Made by a program: the position numbers and the translations under genes. The notes beneath the pieces were generated by a model that had not been told where the DNA came from, made no database searches, and saw only the letters and a program-made list of their open reading frames with translations. A DNA stretch of 64,000 bases from Anaspis maculata (taxonomy: Eukaryota > Arthropoda > Insecta > Coleoptera > Scraptiidae): contig OX421963.1 in the NCBI GenBank assembly GCA_949128115.1, positions 53,873,306-53,937,305 of the forward strand, read 5' to 3'. This document shows positions 57,520-64,000 of the stretch, piece after piece. Position 1 is the stretch's first letter. The number at the start of each line of letters is the position of its first letter.

Positions 57520-57700
57520 TCATGTAGGTAGATGATTTAAAGGTGTATTTTTTAGTGGCTCCGGGGAAACACAATAGTCATTTCGGGGGAGGATATGTTT
57601 CCTGCCTTGGGACTTGAGGCTGGGTTTCTTCCAGAACTGGTTAATATCCTTGTCAAAGAACCTTGTGATAATCATATCAGGCTCGCTCAAAGGGTGAGCA
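57520..57700 (-). CDS. Possible unrecognised coding exon
   Basis: The minus frame ends MIITRFFDKDINQFWKKPSL, ILPRNDYCVSPEPLKN and a few residues before TGA at 57522-57520. Residue composition is balanced, unlike the low-complexity shadow frames nearby, and a possible acceptor (GCAAGTAG) lies at about 57709-57702. It might be the last exon of a small host gene, but I recognise no family and see no upstream exon. Confidence 0.25.
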
Positions 57701-57735
57701 AGTCGTCGCCACATCGTACCTACTTGCTCTTGCAT

Positions 57736-58959
57736 CCAGGACCAGGACAGAAGATGGTCCCTTCAGGCTAAGATGGTCATCAGGTAGGGCGACAGGCAAA
57801 TACCTAATTGTGGACATCGTCACTGTCTCTTATAGGTACCTACTCGGGTACCTACACGCACATAAACGATATGATTGTAGGTAGTAGCATAAATCCATAG
57901 TGCGGCTCGGTGCGTCCGACACCTCGACACCCAGATGGGTAAAAGAGGTTACGATTATATATATCCATATATCCATATATATAAGAAAGGCCTCGCCGTC
58001 TGCTATTACTACCAAATACACTGCTCCAATAACTTGACACATCTTATCACCATTTTGCGGCCACTACTTGGTGGATAAGATTTTTTAAATTCATCAACTC
58101 GTTCAAAAGATATATCGGCCGACAAAGTCGCGGTCACGAAATGGTGATGGGTCGAATTATTGGACCAGTGTAATATAATTACTCGAATCAAATAATTGAA
58201 AGGCTTTGGATTTATCTACTCATGTGTATTTTTCAGCCCCTAAGGAGAGACACTTTTTGCAATGGATGCCTGCTCGCCTACAGGTTTTAAGGGAAACAAG
58301 GAGCTAAGCCATTTCCGGAGTAAGGTGGTCACCTCTTGGTCCCAGAGCACAGACCTGAAGCTGCTGAAAAAATTCATACCCACGCGGGCGGACACCCCCC
58401 TCCCCCTGGATTCACCAAGCTCATAAATTTGATCATCAAATTTAATATAAACTCGCAGTGCTGTTGGTCAAACAACAGTGAAATGCCCATGGTTTAGTTG
58501 GTAAATCGATAATATATTATGAAGGCTTGGTGCAACCGGAGGTCAATTTTTCTTTATTTCAAGTTATTTAAGTGGTAATAGTTCAATAATTTTATTATTG
58601 TAGATACCTACTCATTCGATGTCTTTTTGTAATTGCTGATTTTTCATCATTTTAATACATATATTTACGTTCACAAATGCTGTAGACTTTTTTGCTTTTA
58701 GTCCTTCACTATAGTTGTTTTTTACAACATACTCCTATTACATCCATACCTAATACCTTTGCCATACATTTAGCTATCATTCTTTTCAAGCACTCACCCA
58801 ACACCTATGAGGTCTGACGTCTGACTCCAGGATTTTTGTCTCAAGCAATGAGACTTTCAATTTTACATGTTCTTTATCTATTTGAGATATCTATAGAGAT
58901 AACGAAAAAAAGAGGTTTGAAATCCCACCTGGTGCGTCTATACAAACAACGAGACTTTG
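57736..58959. other. No supported feature
   Basis: AT-rich sequence with a (TATA/TATCCA)n patch near 57955-57985. No gene, TIR or tandem repeat was recognised. Confidence 0.35.
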
Positions 58960-59547
58960 GATTCGGGGGTGGATGGGCCCAGGCCTTTTGATCAACGGAC
59001 AAAACGCCGACACGCCGACACACCGAAACGCTCTACTACTGACTTTTGATATTGAAACAATCTGGACACGAAAAAGCTGCCTGTGCACATGGCCCTCGTC
59101 AGAAGGGTGGCAAATTCCGGCTCTATATACCACCATGCCACCCAGAATATCGCACCTGGCGAGTTTGATACGAAAAGCTGTGTACATGATGAACCTCGTC
59201 AGGTCACAAGGTATTTTTTTTAAACCCAACAACCGCCAGAATATCGCACCTGGTGAGTTGCACATGAAAAGCCGTTTACATTGACCTCGTCAGGTCACTA
59301 GTTTTTTTTTTTGAAAACTCAACAGTCAGAATATTGCACTGGCGAGTTGAATACGAAAAGCTGTTTACATGGACCTTGTCAGTTCACTGTTTTTTTTTTA
59401 TAACCCAACCGTCAGAATATTGCAACTGTTGAGTTGGACACAAAAAGCTGTGTATATGAACCTTGCCAGGTGCACCCGAAGGTTGGTAGCCTCCTACACT
59501 ACCACCGACTTTTGATGTGAAAACCACTTGGACACGAACAAACTGTG
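58960..59547. repeat. Minisatellite, about 90-100 bp units
   Basis: The motif GAGTTGxACACGAAAAGCTG.. TACATGGACCTCGTCAGGTCA, T-tract, AACCCAAC.GTCAGAATAT.GCAC recurs at about 59065, 59170, 59265, 59352 and 59439. The array resumes after the nested elements at 63529-63640. Confidence 0.7.
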
Positions 59548-60181
59548 TATAGACAATACAAATAGAGAAGACACATCTCGTCACGGATTTTTACGGTTGC
59601 GTAGGAACCAGGTGAGTCCATCATTCAAAAAAAGGTTGGCTGATTTTTGATGCCTCAATATCCGTGACGACGGTGGTGATAACATATGTAGTCCAGTCAA
59701 ATTAAGCAAAAATCTGGCCAAACCGGAAATAAATTCGGAAGTTGACGAAATTTGATGGATCGATGCAGAATTCAACGTGGAATAACATACTGAAATTCCC
59801 GAAAATTCCAACGCTTGGCTTTTTTTCTAGGACCAATAAAAGAGCGCCATCCTTGTAAATTTTCGATTTTTTCTGAATAACTTGTAAACTATCACATTAA
59901 GAACACAAAAACCAGCGAAGCAAATGTAGCCCGTTAAATTCTCAAGAGATCAGTATTGAATTCATCACTTTGTGGTTGATAGTCTCTGAGATACAGCGTC
60001 TGCTAGAACGCAGTGAAAATGACTCAACATTTATTTCCGGATTTTACGTAACAATTTGCATAGTGTCAGTTCAGGGGCTGTAACGTGGACAGAAAATGTG
60101 CGGATTTCAACGTGTTTCACATTTTTGGAAAGCCAATTCAATATTCGGTATCACACTTTTGTCTAGAAGTCGCCAACTTCA

Positions 60182-62839
60182 AAATGGTACTTTTCCTCAA
60201 CCTTTGAAATCGATACTTGAAGTCCCGAAGAATCCCCAAAGATCGATTATTTTGATATCATGCCATTTGCCTACTTTTCCGAGTAGAGCAAAACCATCCA
60301 GGAAATATGTGAAGAATTGGATACCAAAAACATAGGATGTTTCAGAATGTTTTTCCCGTTGATGGTTCCTGAGTTATATGGGTTGAAAGACTAAAACGAC
60401 CTATTTGGAGAAAAAGATAGGTAGTCCGGACACTAACTGCTGAATACTGTACGGACCTTGCATTTGATGATACACTTTATGTCCACTTTACTACCGCTCA
60501 CTTCCACTTTATGTCTGGGAGGAGTTCTATACCACTGTTTTTCCGCCCCGTATAATGGATAACACTATCTTTACAGATGTTAGACATCCTTTTTTGGACT
60601 CACCAGTTACACTGAACGAACTAACAACTAGCCTAAGTAAGTGTAAAAATGGCAAGGCAGCGGGAAAGGATGGGATCTCATATGAATTTTTGAAGTGTCT
60701 TCCTCAGAACTGGTTGCTCTACATTGTTTGCCTATTTAATGGAATTCTGGAATCTGAGATTTGCCCATCAGGCTGGTCTGAAGTAATACTTGTAATGCTT
60801 TACAAGAAAGGCGCGATAAATGATCCAAAGAATTACCGAGGCATTGCTCTTGTAAATTGTCTATTGAAGGTATTCACCCAAATCTTACTAGAACGCTTAA
60901 CTTTGTGGTGCGACGAGAACGATGTGATACCAGAATCGCAATCCGGCTTTCGAAGAGGGCGCGGATGCATCGATAATGTTTTTACACTCGCCTGCGCTAT
61001 ACAAATAAACATCCGCCTCAAAAAACGCAAAGTATACGCTGCTTTCGTAGATTTAACGCGAGCTTTCGATTCTATAGACCACTCTATTCTCTGGCAAAGA
61101 CTGTTCCATCTGGGAGTTAGTTCAAAAATGATTCGCATAATAAAAAAATTGTATGAAACATCAACCGTTCAAATAAAGATTGACAATGGTTACACGTCAA
61201 AGTTCGATGTTACCGCGGGAGTCCTCCAGGGCGAGTCTCTTAGCCCGTTGCTTTTTTCTCTCTTCCTTGCCGAAGTTGAACACTATTTTCGATTGCGGGG
61301 TGCCGTTGGAATTGATATTGATGGGGTGAACGACTTACTCATGTTACTTTTTGCCGATGACCTGGTGATACTCGGTGATTCCGTTGGGGATTTGAACGGG
61401 AAGCTCCGCGTGTTGCACGCTTACCTCAATGAGAACAAATTGGAGGCAAATATCAACAAAACAAAGATCATGAGCTTTAAAAGGGGGGGCTATGCGGGTC
61501 GTAGTGAGGAGTCTTTCATATACAACGGCCAACCACTTGAAACTGTGAGCAATTATCGGTATTTGGGTGTAACATTCGCGTCTTCTTCTTTTTTTCTGCA
61601 GCATTCAGTCGGGACCGTCGGGCGGGCAAATATCGCGATTGGGGCGACACTGAATCTCATGGCCAAGTCAAGGTTAAGTTCCTGGGAGTCCCGCATGACT
61701 CTATACAACGCGACGGTCATAAACTCAATAACACACTGTATACCAGTATGGGGGCTACGTTACTTTGATGTGCTGGAACGAATACAGTTGAACTTTTTCA
61801 AGCGTCTCCTGCTATTGCCACGAAACACGCCGAACTATTTACTCCGCCTTGAAACCGGGAGCACTAAGTTGTGTCTCATAGTGTTGAAGCATTCCCTCAA
61901 ATTCTTGGAAAGAATCCTCCATTTGCCATGTGATCGCTATCCAAAGATGTGCCTTCTTCGATTAATTAAACTTGACGAATCATTTCCAAACAACACTGCC
62001 AAGCTTAACTGGTTTACTCAACTAAAGCACATACTTTCAGACCTGGGGTACTCCGATTTGTGTAGCTTGAGGAACATTGCAAACATAGGTTCTTACACTG
62101 AGGCAATTCTGCTGAAATTCAAAGACAGACTGTACGGTGAAGATTTGAACAGGTTGAGCAACTCTGAATTCACGAGATTTTACCGATATTTCACGGTTAC
62201 TCCTGACCCTGCATCTTATCTCAAAATGAAGTTACCTATCTGCATAGTCAGAATAATATCCCAACTAAAAATTACAGGAACAAACAAAATCATTAAGTTC
62301 TACCACAAAGGATCATCTTTTACAATTGACACTGATGAGAACTGCTCAATCTGCAACCTCCGGAGTCCTGAGAACTTACATCACCTGCTTTTCGAGTGCC
62401 CTTTCTATCGCTTTATTAGGCCCGCTTTACTTACACAGACTGGGAACGTGAGAAGCTTTGCTGGTTTTGTCAACGGGATTTCGGAGTCACACAGCAGGAT
62501 TATTTTCAGGTACATTACGTCTATGTTGGCGCTGAGATCATTCGCTTTGAATGAGTGATCACGAACAGACGGGCGTCTCACTCTCGTATTACTTTCATTT
62601 TCACTTTTATATTTTATTTTTGCTCTTCACCCTGTATATTTGTTTCTTATGTTTCTTCCGCAGGTGGTTTACAGTCATAGTTATTTAGTTGTTTATTACC
62701 TACTGTATCATACTGTGCATACTTATTCAGTACCGTTTTGTAGTTTTTTTTTCAAACATCAAACAACTTCTTGTTGTGAAAAATTGTATTTTTTCTGGAA
62801 ACAATAAAATTGAATTGAATTGAATTGAATTGAATTGAA
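60182..62839 (+). mobile_element. Non-LTR retrotransposon (LINE family 2), 5'-truncated, in the loop of TAG-3
   Basis: The 3' end is a (TTGAA)n tail at about 62809-62839, directly abutting the right palindrome arm. The 5' limit is uncertain (somewhere in 60182-60490), because loop sequence and element cannot be told apart there. The endonuclease is missing. In-frame coding similarity continues upstream of the ATG at 60555 (VWEEFYTTVFPP). Confidence 0.8.
60555..62558 (+). CDS. Reverse transcriptase of LINE family 2 (open, 667 codons)
   Basis: The RT blocks are all present: KNYRGIALVNCLLKVFTQIL, QSGFRRGRGCIDNVFTL, FVDLTRAFDSIDH with the first catalytic Asp, AGVLQGESLSPLLFSLFLAE, and LLFADDLVIL with FADD at 61350-61361. 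The thumb region follows, then a C-terminal zinc-knuckle-like CSICNLRSPENLHHLLFECP near 62343-62403. The frame is unbroken to TGA, suggesting recent insertion, but no endonuclease is present so the copy cannot be autonomous. The NYRGI form and Cys/His tail separate it from LINE family 1. Clade not assigned. Confidence 0.88.
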   Translation: MDNTIFTDVRHPFLDSPVTLNELTTSLSKCKNGKAAGKDGISYEFLKCLPQNWLLYIVCLFNGILESEICPSGWSEVILVMLYKKGAINDPKNYRGIALVNCLLKVFTQILLERLTLWCDENDVIPESQSGFRRGRGCIDNVFTLACAIQINIRLKKRKVYAAFVDLTRAFDSIDHSILWQRLFHLGVSSKMIRIIKKLYETSTVQIKIDNGYTSKFDVTAGVLQGESLSPLLFSLFLAEVEHYFRLRGAVGIDIDGVNDLLMLLFADDLVILGDSVGDLNGKLRVLHAYLNENKLEANINKTKIMSFKRGGYAGRSEESFIYNGQPLETVSNYRYLGVTFASSSFFLQHSVGTVGRANIAIGATLNLMAKSRLSSWESRMTLYNATVINSITHCIPVWGLRYFDVLERIQLNFFKRLLLLPRNTPNYLLRLETGSTKLCLIVLKHSLKFLERILHLPCDRYPKMCLLRLIKLDESFPNNTAKLNWFTQLKHILSDLGYSDLCSLRNIANIGSYTEAILLKFKDRLYGEDLNRLSNSEFTRFYRYFTVTPDPASYLKMKLPICIVRIISQLKITGTNKIIKFYHKGSSFTIDTDENCSICNLRSPENLHHLLFECPFYRFIRPALLTQTGNVRSFAGFVNGISESHSRIIFRYITSMLALRSFALNE

Positions 62840-63362
62840 GTTGGCGACTTCTAGACAAAAGTGTGATACCAAATGTTGAATTGGCTTTCCAAGATTGTAA
62901 AACACACTGAAATCCGCACATTTGCTGTCCACGTTACAGCCCTTGAACTGACACTATGCAAATTGTTACGTAAAATCCGGAAATAAATTTTGAGTCATTT
63001 TCACTGCGTTCTAGCAGACGCTGTATCTCGGAGACTATTAACCACAAAGTGATGAATTTGATACTGATCTCTTGAGAATTTAACACGCTACATTTGCTTC
63101 GCTGGTTTTTGTGTTCTAAAGGGGATACTTTACAAGTTATTCAGAAAAAATCGAAAATTTACAAGGATGGCGCTCTTTTATTGGTCCTAGAAAAAAAGCC
63201 AAGCATTGGAATTTTCGGGAATTTCAGTATGTTATTCCACGTTGAATTTTGCATTGATCCACCAAATTTCGTCAACTTCCGAATTTCTTTCCGGTTAAAA
63301 CCTATTTTGACTGGACTAATGGTCTTCTCTATTTGTATTGTCTATACATGGAACTCGTCAGG

Positions 63363-63528
63363 TATAGACAATACAAATAGAAAAGACACATGTCGTCACG
63401 GATTTTTACGGTTGCGTAGGAGCCAGGTGAGTCCATCATTCAAAAAAAGGTTGGCTGATTTTTGATGCCCCAATATCCGTGACGACGGTGGTGATAACAT
63501 ATGGTCTTCTCTATTTGTATTGTCTATA
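63363..63528. mobile_element. MITE M, copy 2, intact
   Basis: A 166 bp element between TATAGACAATACAAATAGA and TCTATTTGTATTGTCTATA. The interior matches 59570-59688 with few differences (CACGGATTTTTACGGTTGCG, GACGACGGTGGTGATAACAT). Only 16 bp separate it from copy 1. TA duplication is likely. Confidence 0.85.
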
Positions 63529-63809
63529 CCTACAACCGAAGGGTGGTAACCTCCGGCCCTACAACCGACTTTTGATGCGGAAACAAGTTGGACACGGAAA
63601 AGCGGTGTACATAGACCTCATGTATTTTGGTGTTTCGCTGTTTTTCACAGAGTAGTGTGTTTTGGCATTTCAGCGCGTCGGCGTTTCGATGAATTGTCTG
63701 TCGGTAAAATGTCCTGTCGATGATTTGGTTGTCGATTAAAGGTACCAAACGCTCTTCTGGCACCGGAGGATCAGTTATAATATAATATGCTGGCATGTTA
63801 GTCCATATG

Positions 63810-64000
63810 GTCCGTATAGTCCTGGGATTTGTATTGCGTGGATGTAGGTACATGACTAATATTATGACTTTCAGAACGCTCTACACATCGTTTGTACGAT
63901 CGCGCCTTGAGTATGCCTCGGTTGTGTGGTCTCCAAAGTATGATGTTCACATCGCATCTCTCGAAAAAGTTCAAAGACGATTTCTTAAGACCTCTGCATT
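63810..64000 (+). pseudogene. Second copy of LINE family 1, RT thumb region, runs off the window
   Basis: The frame reads VLGFVLRGCRYMTNIMTFRT, then SFVRSRLEYASVVWSP and KVQRRFLKTSA, matching 2035-2220 of LINE family 1 at most residues. Similarity begins abruptly near 63810, so this copy is also 5'-truncated. It continues beyond position 64000. Confidence 0.8.

Larger units (their letters stand above)
59689..63318. mobile_element. Foldback element TAG-3 carrying a LINE (TIR TAGTCCAGTCAAAT, TSD ATG)
   Basis: Left TAGTCCAGTCAAATTA, right TTTGACTGGACTA, flanked by ATG (59686-59688, 63319-63321). Arms of about 490 bp (59689-60181 and 62838-63318) pair closely; the loop holds a non-LTR retrotransposon. 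The uninterrupted target (ATAACATATGGTCTTCT) is seen in the neighbouring MITE M copy. Confidence 0.88.
59548..63346. mobile_element. MITE M, copy 1, split by foldback element TAG-3
   Basis: Ends TATAGACAATACAAATAGAG and CTCTATTTGTATTGTCTATA. The left 138 bp (to 59688) and right 26 bp are separated by the 3.6 kb insert. The intact copy at 63363-63528 shows the original structure. Confidence 0.85.

Noticed and set aside
60833..61138. 101-codon minus-strand frame within LINE family 2
   Set aside because: Antisense shadow of the RT frame with no domain of its own.
1..64000. CRISPR arrays, bacterial operons or prophage
   Set aside because: No spacer-repeat pattern and no prokaryotic gene structure. 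Introns, polyA signals and LINEs show eukaryotic nuclear DNA.

Overview
Eukaryotic nuclear DNA, almost certainly from an insect. The evidence is short GT-AG introns, conserved ciliary and mitochondrial genes, non-LTR retrotransposons and a very heavy load of mariner-like and other inverted-repeat elements. The species cannot be named from the sequence. Only about 2.3 kb of the 64 kb is recognisable host coding sequence; nearly everything else is mobile or repetitive. All repeat limits were read by eye, so outer ends are good to a few bases where a target-site duplication (TSD) is quoted and to tens of bases elsewhere.

Host genes, left to right: (1) last exon of a DNTTIP2/Fcf2-like pre-rRNA processing factor (4931-5134, +). 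(2) A Tctex1-type dynein light chain of the DYNLT2B/TCTEX1D2 type (four coding exons, 18798-26831, +). (3) PACRG, the axonemal inner-junction protein (four exons, 26890-49304, -), whose last exon is split from the other three by a 21.6 kb intron. (4) The Rieske iron-sulfur subunit of complex III (two exons, 49498-50376, -). DYNLT2B and PACRG converge with 58 bp between stop codons and polyA signals that predict overlapping 3' ends. The Rieske polyA signal lies about 95 bp upstream of the PACRG start codon, so PACRG, DYNLT2B and the Rieske gene are tightly packed at their ends although two introns are enormous.

Repeats: 1-4.9 kb holds palindromic MITEs and a 5'-truncated, frameshifted LINE interrupted by a 2.2 kb foldback element. 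5.5-9 kb is a decayed inverted-repeat element holding a 2 kb palindrome and an RT relic. 9.6-11.8 kb has three copies of a 750 bp element, adjacent and nested. 12.8-14.8 kb is a nested palindrome. 14.8-18.4 kb is a large element with AATATT-rich subterminal repeats and an internal SINE. DYNLT2B intron 1 holds two palindromes and minisatellites. The large PACRG intron holds at least nine kilobase-scale palindromes and a 258-bp satellite. Right of the Rieske gene lie degenerate tandem repeats, a minisatellite and a four-level nest (minisatellite, MITE, foldback element, LINE). The window ends inside a second copy of the first LINE family.

The most distinctive feature is the set of giant palindromes. 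Three of them (2.2, 4.7 and 3.6 kb) share the terminus TAGnCCAGTCAAAT and each is flanked by its own 3-bp TSD (TAC, ATA, ATG), defining a coherent foldback family that can carry other elements as cargo. Six others carry TA TSDs, most with CAGGGTG-type ends as in mariner-like elements. Those inside DYNLT2B and PACRG introns should be transcribed and fold into kilobase hairpins.
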